A DNA stretch of 64,000 nucleotides. Source: Polynucleobacter sp. GWA2_45_21 (GTDB lineage Bacteria > Pseudomonadota > Gammaproteobacteria > Burkholderiales > Burkholderiaceae). This document shows positions 18,238 to 25,902 of this stretch, piece by piece. How positions within the stretch are numbered: position 1 is the stretch's first letter; each line of letters starts with the position of its first letter. The position numbers and the translations under genes were made by a program. The stretch spans positions 1-64,000 of the forward strand of contig NZ_MHZG01000010.1 of the NCBI RefSeq assembly GCF_001830325.1, written 5' to 3'. The notes under the pieces are model-generated. The model did not search any database. It saw only the letters and a program-made list of their open reading frames with translations, and was not told the origin of the DNA.

Positions 18238-19107
18238 ATGCTAGATAAAATTTATGCCAAATCTGCAATTTCAATTTTCTGGTTTTTAAGCTTCCTCCCC
18301 CTCTCATGTTTGCATACATTAGGAACATTTTCTGGCCTGGTGATGTGGATTCTTCCTGGGAGGTATCAAAAAAGAGCAAGAGAAAATTTTCAACAGGCAT
18401 TTCAAAATAAAGGTGTATTTGTTGATTGCTTGGTTTTAATTGAAATGATGAAAATGTATTTTGAGCTTCCTTATTTGTGGGCGCCTAGAAATTTTCAAAG
18501 ACTTAATAAGTTAGTTTCTGGTGGGGATTGGGGGCCAATAGATGGGGCTCTGGCATTAGGTAAGGGTGTAATATTTGTTTCTGCTCACGTCGGCTGTTTT
18601 GAAATGCTCTTACCTTACATAACGCAGCGATATTCTGGAGTTGGTATATTTAAAATACCGCGAAAAAATTGGATCAAACTATTTCTTAGTCGCTTTAGAA
18701 AATACCCAAATTTACAAATGGTACCGGCAAATTCTAAGGGGGTAAAAGAGCTCATTGGCGCTCTGCAAAGAGGCCGGCCTATTGGGATTATGGCGGATCA
18801 TATTCCTCCAGAAGGCGGTGGAGTTTATGCCCCTTTTTTTGGGAAGCCTGCCTACACTATGAATCTTGTAAAGCGCCTTCAGTTGATTCAGCAGAGCCCG
18901 ATTTTTATAGTTGGCGTGGAGCGGTTAAATCGAAGTAAGGGCTACCGATTCCATGCCATAGCGCTTGGTGAATTGCTTTCGGATGATTATCAACTTGCAG
19001 CAACGCAAATTAATAAAGCTTTGGAGGAGCTTATCTCGATAATGCCAAACCAATATTTATGGGGTTATAACCGTTATAAGCAGCCTAGACCGGGCCCAAA
19101 AACCTGA
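18238..19107 (+). CDS. LpxL/HtrB-like lysophospholipid/lipid A acyltransferase, 289 aa
   Basis: This is a membrane-anchored acyltransferase of the LpxL/LpxM family that adds a secondary acyl chain to lipid A or a related glycolipid. An N-terminal hydrophobic helix (residues ~10-38) is followed by RARENFQQAF. The catalytic His-x4-Glu is in SAHVGCFEM at about residue 120, and GIMADHIPPEGGGVYAPFFG at about residue 185 matches the second conserved block. The C-terminus shows QYLWGYNRYK, matching the family's W-x-x-x-R-F/Y element. It ends the surface cluster. It may be an accessory copy, since I cannot see whether the main lpxL is elsewhere. Confidence 0.88.
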   Translation: MLDKIYAKSAISIFWFLSFLPLSCLHTLGTFSGLVMWILPGRYQKRARENFQQAFQNKGVFVDCLVLIEMMKMYFELPYLWAPRNFQRLNKLVSGGDWGPIDGALALGKGVIFVSAHVGCFEMLLPYITQRYSGVGIFKIPRKNWIKLFLSRFRKYPNLQMVPANSKGVKELIGALQRGRPIGIMADHIPPEGGGVYAPFFGKPAYTMNLVKRLQLIQQSPIFIVGVERLNRSKGYRFHAIALGELLSDDYQLAATQINKALEELISIMPNQYLWGYNRYKQPRPGPKT

Positions 19108-19223
19108 TAAGTAATTGGTTCAATAATTTCATTTTCAGACGGTGTAATTACCCAAGGGAAGCGCTTGCGATGACTGATTCACGGGGTTATTTAGTGATTA
19201 GTATAGCTGGGCAGCTTGTGGCG

Positions 19224-19427
19224 CTAGATAGGTTTGTTGGGGAGTGTGCGGATATCAGCAGGAACCACCCCTTCAAAACCTAAGCTTGATAAATCAAGCC
19301 CGTCGACAAAGAGGTCAATAACGCGTACGGGGTTTTCTGCGGTGATGTACTCATCAAGCAGCTCAGGTAATAAAGTACTTTGGGTTCGATCTTGGCCGGT
19401 AATGAATCGTCTCATCTTCATAAACAT
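19224..19427 (-). pseudogene. Truncated IS1182-type transposase, N-terminal fragment
   Basis: The 67-residue frame starts MKMRRFITGQDRTQSTLLPE, followed by NPVRVIDLFVDGLDLSSLGFEGV, which is the typical N-terminus of IS1182/IS5-group DDE transposases of about 450-500 residues. The family sequence after this point is lost: the frame ends shortly after in an unrelated tail, and neither the catalytic domain nor terminal inverted repeats are visible. It is therefore a remnant of an insertion sequence. It marks past mobile-element activity between the surface cluster and the integrase module. Confidence 0.75.
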
Positions 19428-19545
19428 CCGTTAATTAGCGATACTGAATTAACGTTTGAGGGTGCTTGGGTGTTTACAACAACAGGGGAATTAATATGTG
19501 TTTTTACACAGCCTCGGCCGTTAGCAGCCAGTTGAGGCTAGCGAA

Positions 19546-19731
19546 TTAAATGAGTGAGACTTTCTCAATGAGGTTATCTCGATCCAGCCTACCTTTAATA
19601 ATGTCGATGACATACTTAATTACTACTACAAATAGTATTGATCCAGTAACATCTCCACAGAACATGGCGATGAAGTGATTCCAGCGTCCAGAGTCTAGGC
19701 CTCTAGCCGCAAACCAAAGTTGATGTATCCC
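19546..19731 (-). pseudogene. Possible C-terminal remnant of a membrane protein
   Basis: On the minus strand a frame open from just after a TAG reads WFAARGLDSGRWNHFIAMF, then CGDVTGSILFVVVIKYVIDI and a short charged end before TAA. It looks like real protein: one hydrophobic helix, balanced charge and no low complexity. It lacks a start codon and a ribosome binding site. I do not recognise the family. It is best read as the 3' end of a gene cut by an insertion or deletion, and it could also be chance. Confidence 0.35.
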
Positions 19732-19853
19732 CTAGGATCCAAATTTCAACCCTAAGAAAACTTCAACATCTTCACAGCATATTTTTAGATCGATCTATAA
19801 AAGAGCCGCTAAATAGTCTATATGGAGGCGTCCCCCCCCATACCCAGACAAAA

Positions 19854-20411
19854 TTATATTTTGTATAAGACTTCGTTTCTAATCCAAAAGTTGAAATACT
19901 CTTCGATATTTAAAAGATCCACTGGAAAGAGTGTTTCCTCAAAGTCCGCACGAAAGCGATGGAGCATTTCAAAAAAACTCATATTAGCCATGGTCTTACC
20001 ATGGATGTTACGTGAGCCCTTATGTTGATGAATGTAAATAAACATAGCCTCTGCATAATCCAGTTGTTCTTGGGTGGCATCTGACGGCATGAGCAAAACA
20101 GAGAGCTTGATCCATTGATCTCCCATGGTCTTAATATGCTCACCACTCATGCGTTTAAAGACATTGACGCTCTGCCCAATATAGTAAATATGTCCGGCGC
20201 TATTAAATAAAAAATAAATTGCAGGCACACGTGGTAAGTCTCTTGCTACGCAATACATCAGGCGCGCATCAGGGCGGACAATACCTTTCTTTTTGATTTC
20301 AGGAAGGGAAAAGTCCATTAGCTTTTTCTTGGGGATCTTGCGAGCAGCTATCTCTCCAAGGCGTAAATAGTGTTTATCTTGTTTGGTCATTAAATAGTAG
20401 GGTGTGTTCAT
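19854..20411 (-). CDS. GIY-YIG domain protein, 185 aa
   Basis: The protein has a GIY-YIG nuclease-like core at about residues 63-95: AIYFLFNSAGHIYYIGQS, then NVFKRMSGEH with the conserved arginine. The first half (residues 1-60) is basic and carries no known motif, and the C-terminal part is helical with FEMLHRFRADFEE. The ATG lies 6 bp beyond the integrase stop, and its AGGA ribosome binding site overlaps the end of the integrase gene, so the two are co-transcribed. Small integrative elements sometimes carry such nucleases next to the integrase. Whether it is an active nuclease is uncertain; a glutamate that may be catalytic lies downstream in EQLDYAEAMF. Confidence 0.8.
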   Translation of the reverse strand: MNTPYYLMTKQDKHYLRLGEIAARKIPKKKLMDFSLPEIKKKGIVRPDARLMYCVARDLPRVPAIYFLFNSAGHIYYIGQSVNVFKRMSGEHIKTMGDQWIKLSVLLMPSDATQEQLDYAEAMFIYIHQHKGSRNIHGKTMANMSFFEMLHRFRADFEETLFPVDLLNIEEYFNFWIRNEVLYKI

Positions 20412-20417
20412 GATTTT

Positions 20418-21668
20418 TTATCCTGGTAGTTGTGAGTTCAATAGTTGCTCAAAGGCCGATCCATCTTTACGGGTTAGGTTAGGAACGTAACGGGAGTAGG
20501 TTGTAAAGAGCATGCGTGTTGAGGTGTGCCCCATTTGACGAGCGATCCACTCTGGGTTTTCACCTGATGCAAGCCAAAGTGTTGCTGCTGTGTGACGAGT
20601 TTGATAGGGTCGTCGTCGCTTAATTTTTAATTGGGTTAGTAGGGGATGCCAAATGCGATTAGCAAAGTTGTGACGATTAAAGGGCTTGCCATTAGATGCG
20701 CAAAAGACGTATTCCGATTTAATGGCCTCAGTATTTTTTTGCTGTTGGATCAGCGCTGCAATCACAGGGGTGGATAAATCAATCGTGCGTTCTGAGCCCG
20801 CTGTTTTCGTGGAATCGAGCTCACCAGCAACCCAGGCCTGATTAATGGTCAGTTGTGCACGATCTAGATCAACGCATTCCCAGGTAAGGCCCAGCAATTC
20901 AGAGGTGCGCATGCCAGTAAAAAATGCTGTGGTGAGATAGGGCTTAAATTCCTCAGGAGCGCCTTCGAGTATTTGACCGACCTCCAAAAGGGAGAAGGGC
21001 TCAATCTTAGTTTTGGGTATTCGCAAAGGCTTAATGCTTCGAAAGCCCGAGACAAATTCATAGCGATCAGCAGCTTCAGTCAGAATTTGACGCAAAATAT
21101 TTAAAACCCCATTGATCCGCGTAGCGGATAAGGCTTTCCCGTCTTCATTTGTTTTGGCTAAAACCCCTCGGTAAGAAAGAATATCGGCTTTAGTAATCTC
21201 GTGGACACGTCTTCCTCGAAATCGGGGTACCAAGTGCTTCACTAATATGTCTTTAACTTTGCTTTGGGTCGAGCGCTTCCAATCTACCTCGCGCTCGGTA
21301 AACCATAGATCAGAAAAATCAGAAAAGCTGGGCATGCCATCAACATTGACGGTGGCTTGTTTTGCTCCAGTCTTGCGCATCTCTTGAGCGGCAGCTTCTG
21401 CGCCGGCAACTAATTCATTGGCAGTGGCGGAAGCGATGCTTGGTGCCGCGCTTTCAAATAGATCTGCACGTTTGCTATTGGGGAAGTATTTGCGGTAAGA
21501 GAAGGTTTGGCTATCGATTTCCTTTTGGATCGACTTCATTATTGCTTCCAATCTCAATTGATTTACTTTGTTTGCTTTGAGCTTAGTAAGTTCTTTGCAA
21601 CGAATGCCTCGATATTGAAAGTCAAAGTAGAGCGTTTGGGTTTCTAGGCGAATTCGAATACTAGCCAT
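20418..21668 (-). CDS. Tyrosine-type site-specific integrase, 416 aa
   Basis: This is a phage/island-type tyrosine recombinase. An N-terminal arm-binding part (about 1-95) is followed by a SAM-like core-binding domain beginning FSDFSDLWFTEREVDWKRST and a C-terminal catalytic domain. Catalytic residues are in GMRTSELLGL (Arg I), RPYQTRHTAATL (Arg II, with the first His of the box replaced by Tyr as in many phage integrases), MGHTSTRM (His) and YSRYVP (Tyr nucleophile). I prefer the ATG at 21668, giving MASIRIRL, over one 15 bases upstream. Either start overlaps the end of the Xis-like gene, so the genes form an operon running away from tRNA-Val. Confidence 0.92.
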   Translation of the reverse strand: MASIRIRLETQTLYFDFQYRGIRCKELTKLKANKVNQLRLEAIMKSIQKEIDSQTFSYRKYFPNSKRADLFESAAPSIASATANELVAGAEAAAQEMRKTGAKQATVNVDGMPSFSDFSDLWFTEREVDWKRSTQSKVKDILVKHLVPRFRGRRVHEITKADILSYRGVLAKTNEDGKALSATRINGVLNILRQILTEAADRYEFVSGFRSIKPLRIPKTKIEPFSLLEVGQILEGAPEEFKPYLTTAFFTGMRTSELLGLTWECVDLDRAQLTINQAWVAGELDSTKTAGSERTIDLSTPVIAALIQQQKNTEAIKSEYVFCASNGKPFNRHNFANRIWHPLLTQLKIKRRRPYQTRHTAATLWLASGENPEWIARQMGHTSTRMLFTTYSRYVPNLTRKDGSAFEQLLNSQLPG

Positions 21669-21885
21669 GGCAAACACCCCCATTGGCCATTGGAATTTCT
21701 ACGGCTGTTTGTTTGAGGTAGTCCGTTTGGATCGTTTCCCAGATGTACATAACGCGTCTTGATCCTGGCAACCGCACGTAGTGGGTTCCTTCTATGAATA
21801 CGCGATCTTTGAGGTATTCATTGATGTAGCGAGCCTTATATGGAATATGGGCTGCCAATTCTGCTGCTTTCATGTAGGTGGTCAT
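21661..21885 (-). CDS. Xis/AlpA-like small DNA-binding protein, 74 aa
   Basis: This small basic protein immediately precedes and overlaps the integrase gene. It begins MTTYMKAAELAAHIPYKARY and continues YLKDRVFIEGTHYVRLPGSRRVMY, which is the layout of excisionase-type winged-helix proteins: an N-terminal helix-turn-helix for reading a site and a wing with GSRR. Its position and overlap with int support a role as recombination directionality factor. Its start lies near an inverted repeat in the divergent promoter. No direct proof of function is visible. Confidence 0.75.
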   Translation of the reverse strand: MTTYMKAAELAAHIPYKARYINEYLKDRVFIEGTHYVRLPGSRRVMYIWETIQTDYLKQTAVEIPMANGGVCHG

Positions 21886-22004
21886 ATTTATTTCCCGAAG
21901 TTAACGATGGTTGATATACTGATTTACTGTACGACAGTATTAATATACGTCACTAGGAGTGATTTGTCAACCTGTCTGACATTAAAGATTGAGGATGATG
22001 CTAA
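21886..22004. promoter_or_regulatory. Divergent promoter region with inverted repeat TACTGT-ACG-ACAGTA
   Basis: This 119-bp AT-rich gap lies between the start of the Xis/integrase operon and the start of the ribbon-helix-helix gene, which are transcribed away from one another. At 21925-21939 it contains a perfect 6-bp inverted repeat TACTGT / ACAGTA separated by ACG, a good size for a dimeric repressor. Both transcripts probably start here, and the RHH protein or Xis may bind the site. No clear -35/-10 pair could be fixed. Confidence 0.5.
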
Positions 22005-22181
22005 ATGACAACAAATACAGGTAATAAACAATTGGCAGTTCGACTTGAAAAAGAGGTTCTAGTGGCTATCGACAAGAGGCGAATGGAAATTGCTCAACTT
22101 GAGGGGATTATTCCAACTCGATCGGATGTGGTTAGGGCCGCATTAGAAAATTACCTTGGAATTAAAGTGGGTGACCAGTAA
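22005..22181 (+). CDS. Ribbon-helix-helix (Arc/CopG-like) protein, 58 aa
   Basis: This small gene has a complete frame from ATG to TAA. It encodes a protein starting MTTNTGNKQLAVRLEKEVLVAI and continuing IIPTRSDVVRAALENYLG. That is the classic RHH layout: a short beta strand (QLAVRLEKE) for DNA contact, then two helices with the conserved SDVVRAAL. It is divergent from the Xis/integrase operon and next to the inverted repeat in the shared promoter, so a role as repressor of that promoter is likely but inferred. The length is typical for the family. Confidence 0.75.
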   Translation: MTTNTGNKQLAVRLEKEVLVAIDKRRMEIAQLEGIIPTRSDVVRAALENYLGIKVGDQ

Positions 22182-22256
22182 AAAATTTTCGCCTATATAT
22201 AAGAGGAAAAATTGACAGAGCGGTGTTCAAATAAAATTCATGAATAAATTTTGGTT

Positions 22257-22295
22257 TGTCCCGTTTCTGTCCCAAAAGTGTCCCGTTTTTGTCCC
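22257..22295 (+). repeat. Four TGTCCC repeats at exact 11-bp spacing
   Basis: TGTCCC occurs at 22257, 22268, 22279 and 22290, each 11 bp apart, with A/T-rich spacers (units TGTCCCGTTTC, TGTCCCAAAAG, TGTCCCGTTTT, TGTCCCATTTT). The spacing is about one helical turn, so all copies face one side of the DNA. Position, between the RHH gene and tRNA-Val and near a tyrosine integrase gene, fits arm-type integrase binding sites. Repressor or accessory-factor sites are an alternative. Confidence 0.6.
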
Positions 22296-22465
22296 ATTTT
22301 GATTTTTTATGAGTTTTGTGTTTTTAAGTTGCGGCAATGAAAAGTAAATTGAAAGATGAAATTGAATTTATCTATCATGGTATCTAAGCTATATGTGGCA
22401 TGGCGTAGAAGGGCAAAATTGCATTGCACAAATGAGTTGCGTCAATAGGGTAAAATGACCTGATT

Positions 22466-22542
22466 AGGCTCGTAGCTCAGCTGGTTAGAGCACCACCTTG
22501 ACATGGTGGGGGTCGTTGGTTCGAGTCCAATCGAGCCTACCA
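22466..22542 (+). tRNA. tRNA-Val(GAC)
   Basis: The cloverleaf is complete. The acceptor stem AGGCTCG pairs with CGAGCCT, the D arm contains GGTTAGA, and the anticodon stem CCACC/GGTGG holds loop TTGACAT, giving anticodon GAC for valine codon GUC. The T arm GTTGG-TTCGAGT-CCAAT is normal. The CCA end is encoded. The integrase module lies on its 5' side, so any integration into this tRNA would be unusual, because most islands use the 3' end. thrS follows about 110 bp downstream. Confidence 0.95.
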
Positions 22543-22655
22543 ACGAATAAAGACCCAAAAGTGCGCGGTTGCCGAAAAGCTCCCGCGCTTTCTTTTTGGT
22601 GGATGTTATGCAGTAAATCAGTCAATCGGCTGAATCTTAATAAGATGGAGCGGTC

Positions 22656-24578
22656 ATGCTTGTAGTTACCCTGCCAGATGGATCTAAACGTGAGTTTGAT
22701 GCTCCCGTGCGCGTTCTTGATGTTGCCCAAAGTATTGGTAGTGGTCTTGCTAAGGCTGCTCTTGGTGGCATTGTTGACGGCAAGATGGTTGATGCCAGCT
22801 TTGTGATTGATAAAGATAGCCAGCTAGCCATCATCACCGATAAAAGCCCAGAAGCGCTGGAGATTGTGCGTCACTCCACTGCACACTTGTTGGCCTATGC
22901 CGTTAAAGAACTCTTTCCAGAAGCGCAAGTCACTATTGGTCCAGTAATCGACAACGGTTTCTATTACGACTTCTCATTTCATCGTGCATTCACACCAGAA
23001 GACTTGGTGGCCATTGAAAAGAAAATGGCTGAGTTGGCTAAAAAAGATGAGCCAGTGGTTCGCACAGTAATGCCCCGAGATGAAGCGGTGAAGTTTTTTA
23101 AAGACCAAGGCGAAAACTACAAAGCAGAAATCATTGCAAGTATTCCGCAGGGCGAGGATGTGTCTTTGTATGCCGAAGGAAAGTTCACCGACTTATGTCG
23201 TGGACCGCACGTGCCATCCACTGGCAAGCTCAAGGTATTTAAGCTTCTGAGCGTTGCTGGCGCTTACTGGCGTGGCGATAGCAAGAACGAGATGCTGCAA
23301 CGTATCTACGGTACTGCTTGGTTGAAAAAAGAAGATCAAGATGCGCATTTGCATATGCTTGAAGAGGCTGAGAAGCGTGACCACCGTCGCCTTGGTAAGT
23401 TCTTAGATTTATTCCACTTTCAACCTGAAGCGCCTGGTTTAATTTTCTGGCATCCAAAAGGCTGGTCTATTTGGCAAGAGGTTGAGCAGTACATGCGCCG
23501 CGTTTACCAGCGCGAAGGTTATCAAGAGGTGAAGGCTCCACAAATTCTCGATCGTGGTCTTTGGGAAAAGTCTGGTCACTGGGATAACTACAAAGAAAAC
23601 ATGTTTACGACGGAGTCAGAGAATCGCGCTTATGCATTAAAGCCGATGAACTGCCCAGGACATGTGCAGATTTTTAACTCTGGCTTGCATAGCTATCGTG
23701 AGTTGCCATTGCGTTACGGTGAGTTCGGTCAGTGTCACCGTAATGAACCATCGGGTGCCTTGCATGGTTTGATGCGCGTACGTGGCTTTACACAGGATGA
23801 TGGTCATATTTTCTGTACCGAAGATCAGATTCAAGCTGAAGTGGCTGCTTTTGATAAAGCGGTTCGTGAGGTCTATAAAGATTTTGGTTTTACTGAAGTG
23901 GCTGTCAAGCTAGCCTTACGTCCAGCAAAGCGCGTTGGTGATGATGCGATTTGGGACAAAGCTGAAGCCGCTTTACGTGGCGCCTTGACTGCTTCAGGCC
24001 AAGAGTGGGAAGAATTGCCAGGCGAGGGCGCTTTTTACGGTCCGAAGATCGAATATCACCTCAAGGACTCCATTGGACGTACTTGGCAGTGCGGCACGAT
24101 TCAGGTGGATTTCTCGATGCCAGCCCGTTTAGGTGCGGAATACGTTACCGAAGAGAACGCTCGCAAGGCCCCAGTGATGCTTCACAGGGCAATTGTGGGC
24201 TCTTTAGAGCGTTTTATCGGCATTTTGATCGAAAACCATGCTGGAAATATGCCAGTTTGGCTTGCCCCAACCCAGGCTGTAGTCCTGAATATCTCAGACA
24301 ATTCCGCTGCATATGCACAAAAAGTCCAGCAATCTCTGAAAAAACAAGGGTTTAGAGTCGAGTCGGATTTGCGGAATGAGAAAATTACGTATAAAATACG
24401 CGAGCACGCATTACAGAAGCTCCCATTTTTGTTAGTTGTAGGGGATAAAGAAGCAGATAGTAATTCGGTGGCCGTTCGTGCCCGTGGCGGAGTGGATCTA
24501 GGTGTAATGCCTCTTGATGCCTTCGTTGCCCGACTCCAGCAGGATATTTCCCAGAAAGTCGGACCCGAGCCTAGCTAG
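22656..24578 (+). CDS. thrS: Threonyl-tRNA synthetase, 640 aa
   Basis: This enzyme charges tRNA-Thr with threonine in the cytoplasm. Domains in order are an N-terminal TGS-type domain (from [10 protein letters not shown]), the editing domain with [16 protein letters not shown] and the [17 protein letters not shown] block, the class II catalytic core, and the C-terminal anticodon-binding domain from about residue 530. The zinc-binding Cys333 is in MNCPGHV, and motif 2 is in [18 protein letters not shown]. Length is normal for the family. A GGAG-like ribosome binding site lies upstream of the ATG. It leads the thrS-infC-rpmI-rplT-pheS-pheT translation cluster. Confidence 0.98.
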   Translation: MLVVTLPDGSKREFDAPVRVLDVAQSIGSGLAKAALGGIVDGKMVDASFVIDKDSQLAIITDKSPEALEIVRHSTAHLLAYAVKELFPEAQVTIGPVIDNGFYYDFSFHRAFTPEDLVAIEKKMAELAKKDEPVVRTVMPRDEAVKFFKDQGENYKAEIIASIPQGEDVSLYAEGKFTDLCRGPHVPSTGKLKVFKLLSVAGAYWRGDSKNEMLQRIYGTAWLKKEDQDAHLHMLEEAEKRDHRRLGKFLDLFHFQPEAPGLIFWHPKGWSIWQEVEQYMRRVYQREGYQEVKAPQILDRGLWEKSGHWDNYKENMFTTESENRAYALKPMNCPGHVQIFNSGLHSYRELPLRYGEFGQCHRNEPSGALHGLMRVRGFTQDDGHIFCTEDQIQAEVAAFDKAVREVYKDFGFTEVAVKLALRPAKRVGDDAIWDKAEAALRGALTASGQEWEELPGEGAFYGPKIEYHLKDSIGRTWQCGTIQVDFSMPARLGAEYVTEENARKAPVMLHRAIVGSLERFIGILIENHAGNMPVWLAPTQAVVLNISDNSAAYAQKVQQSLKKQGFRVESDLRNEKITYKIREHALQKLPFLLVVGDKEADSNSVAVRARGGVDLGVMPLDAFVARLQQDISQKVGPEPS

Positions 24579-24620
24579 GGGTGGAACGGTTTTTATTGTT
24601 TTTTTAAAGGAATTAAGAAG

Positions 24621-25145
24621 ATCGCTACTGATAAATCGCAGCGCATAAATCGGGAGATTACTGCTCCTGAAGTGCGTCTGATTGGACTGGATGGAGAACC
24701 CATCGGTGTAGTTAAGTTGAGTGAAGCCCTGGCTTTAGCAGAAGAGAAAGAGACCGATTTGGTTGAAATTGCTCCGACGGCTGTGCCACCTGTAGTCCGC
24801 ATTATGGACTTCGGCAAATTCAAGTACCAAGAAGCCAAACGTTTGCATGAAGCTAAGCTCAAGCAAAAAGTGATTCAGGTGAAGGAAGTGAAATTCCGTC
24901 CCGGCACAGATGATGGTGACTATGGTGTGAAGCTACGCAATCTAATCCGCTTTTTGGAAGATGGCGATAAGACAAAGATTACGCTGCGGTTTCGGGGTCG
25001 TGAAATGGCCCACCAGGAAATCGGAGTCAGAATGTTGGAACGTTTGAAGTCAGACCTGATTGAGTATGGTCAAGTAGAACAGTTTCCAAAGATGGAAGGT
25101 CGCCAGATGGTGATGGTATTGGCCCCCATTCGTAAGGCTAAGTAA
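24621..25145 (+). CDS. infC: Translation initiation factor IF-3, probable AUC start, 174 aa
   Basis: IF-3 controls start-codon choice on the 30S subunit. The conserved beginning [20 protein letters not shown] lies upstream of the first ATG/GTG/TTG-type start (GTG at 24672), so the true start must be earlier. An ATC at 24621 is followed by ATDKSQ and is placed 9 bases after an AAAGGA ribosome binding site. An ATT at 24612 has no spacer from that site and is less likely. infC genes are known for rare start codons, AUU in E. coli, that let IF-3 repress its own synthesis. The C-terminal domain is normal, with [10 protein letters not shown] and ending in basic residues. Confidence 0.93.
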   Translation: MATDKSQRINREITAPEVRLIGLDGEPIGVVKLSEALALAEEKETDLVEIAPTAVPPVVRIMDFGKFKYQEAKRLHEAKLKQKVIQVKEVKFRPGTDDGDYGVKLRNLIRFLEDGDKTKITLRFRGREMAHQEIGVRMLERLKSDLIEYGQVEQFPKMEGRQMVMVLAPIRKAK

Positions 25146-25284
25146 TAAGCCAAATCGCAAGATTGGGTTTGTTGTTTAAGTAGGGAGGAGTCGTAAGACT
25201 CTGGTAGTTAGAAGTGCTTCTAGGTACAGGAAGCGTAACCGTCGGTTACCACCTAAGTTGCACATGCAGAAGAAGGGGTGCTTT
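25146..25284 (+). promoter_or_regulatory. infC-rpmI leader with three successive hairpins
   Basis: The 139-bp gap between infC and rpmI has three perfect short stem-loops in a row: GAGTC-GTAA-GACTC at 25188-25201, TAGAA-GTGC-TTCTA at 25209-25222 and GTAACC-GTC-GGTTAC at 25235-25249. No T-run follows, so they do not look like terminators. Ribosomal protein L20 represses the rpmI-rplT message through a structured leader in several bacteria, so this is a candidate for such a control element. Function is inference. Confidence 0.5.
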
Positions 25285-25482
25285 ATGCCCAAGATGAAGA
25301 GCAAGAGTAGCGCTAAAAAGCGCTTCACGGTTCGCGCAGGCGGAACGATCAAACGAGGCCAGGCTTTCAAACGCCACATCCTCACCAAGAAGACCACAAA
25401 GAACAAGCGTCATTTGCGTGGTTCCACAGAAGTTGCGAAGGCAGACGTTAAGTCAATTCGCTCCATGCTTCCATACGCTTAA
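25285..25482 (+). CDS. rpmI: 50S ribosomal protein L35 (bL35), 65 aa
   Basis: This small basic ribosomal protein begins [14 protein letters not shown] and contains [24 protein letters not shown], all typical of bL35. The ATG at 25285 gives the standard 65 residues. An upstream in-frame ATG would add nine residues without homology. It is followed by rplT at 25 bp, the conserved infC-rpmI-rplT order. It belongs to the large ribosomal subunit. Confidence 0.97.
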   Translation: MPKMKSKSSAKKRFTVRAGGTIKRGQAFKRHILTKKTTKNKRHLRGSTEVAKADVKSIRSMLPYA

Positions 25483-25507
25483 CCTCAGACTAGATTAGGA
25501 GAAATAA

Positions 25508-25873
25508 ATGCCAAGAGTCAAACGTGGGGTTACAGCAAGAGCCCGTCATAAGAAAATCACCGATGCCGCAACTGGCTATCGTGGACGTCGTAAAAATGTA
25601 TTCCGTATTGCTAAGCAAGCAGTTATGCGTGCTGGTCAATATGCATACCGCGACCGTCGCAATAAGAAACGTGTATTCCGCGCACTGTGGATTGCTCGTA
25701 TCAACGCGGCAGTTCGTCAGCATGACATGACCTATAGCGTATTCATGAATGGTATGAAGAAGGCTGCGATCGAACTCGACCGCAAAGTGCTTTCTGATAT
25801 GGCCATTGCTGACAAAGCGGCTTTCGCTGCTTTGGTTACTCGGATCAAATCCGTAGTAAACGCTGCAGCTTAA
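25508..25873 (+). CDS. rplT: 50S ribosomal protein L20 (bL20), 121 aa
   Basis: This is an early-assembly 23S rRNA-binding protein. It starts [17 protein letters not shown] with [23 protein letters not shown] sequence (here TGYRGRRK...), followed by [22 protein letters not shown]. Length and order match the family. In other bacteria L20 is the translational repressor of its own operon. A ribosome binding site AGGAGAAATA lies before the ATG at 25508. Confidence 0.97.
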   Translation: MPRVKRGVTARARHKKITDAATGYRGRRKNVFRIAKQAVMRAGQYAYRDRRNKKRVFRALWIARINAAVRQHDMTYSVFMNGMKKAAIELDRKVLSDMAIADKAAFAALVTRIKSVVNAAA

Positions 25874-25875
25874 TT

Positions 25876-25897
25876 CTTAGTTCACTAAAAAACTAAG
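25876..25897 (+). promoter_or_regulatory. Hairpin between rplT and pheS abutting the pheS start
   Basis: A 7-bp inverted repeat CTTAGTT / AACTAAG with an 8-base loop ends 5 bases before the pheS ATG at 25903. There is no U-run, and no good Shine-Dalgarno motif is visible for pheS outside the stem. The structure may limit ribosome access to pheS and hence its translation relative to rplT. It could also simply be a spacer. Confidence 0.4.
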
Positions 25898-25902
25898 CTG
25901 CA

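Larger units (their letters stand above)
19108..19853. other. Scar-like intergenic region with decayed gene fragments
   Basis: About 750 bases separate the acyltransferase from the GIY-YIG gene without an intact gene. Two decayed pieces on the minus strand are annotated separately, a transposase N-terminus at 19224-19427 and a membrane-protein-like tail at 19546-19731. The rest (19108-19223, 19428-19545 and 19732-19853) shows no open frame of note. It holds a run of eight C at about 19832-19839 and an inverted repeat ACAAAAT-TAT-ATTTTGT at 19848-19864 overlapping the GIY-YIG stop. It looks like a junction left by insertions and deletions. Confidence 0.5.

Noticed and set aside
19848..19864. 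Inverted repeat at the end of the GIY-YIG gene as a terminator
   Set aside because: It is AT-only apart from a terminal C/G pair and no T-run follows on the minus strand.
22212..22237. TTGACA with TAAAAT as a promoter upstream of tRNA-Val
   Set aside because: The spacer is only 14 bases, too short for a normal sigma-70 promoter.
19820..22400. CTATATG near both ends of the integrase module as an attachment duplication
   Set aside because: The match is 7 bp with an imperfect flank and is expected by chance.
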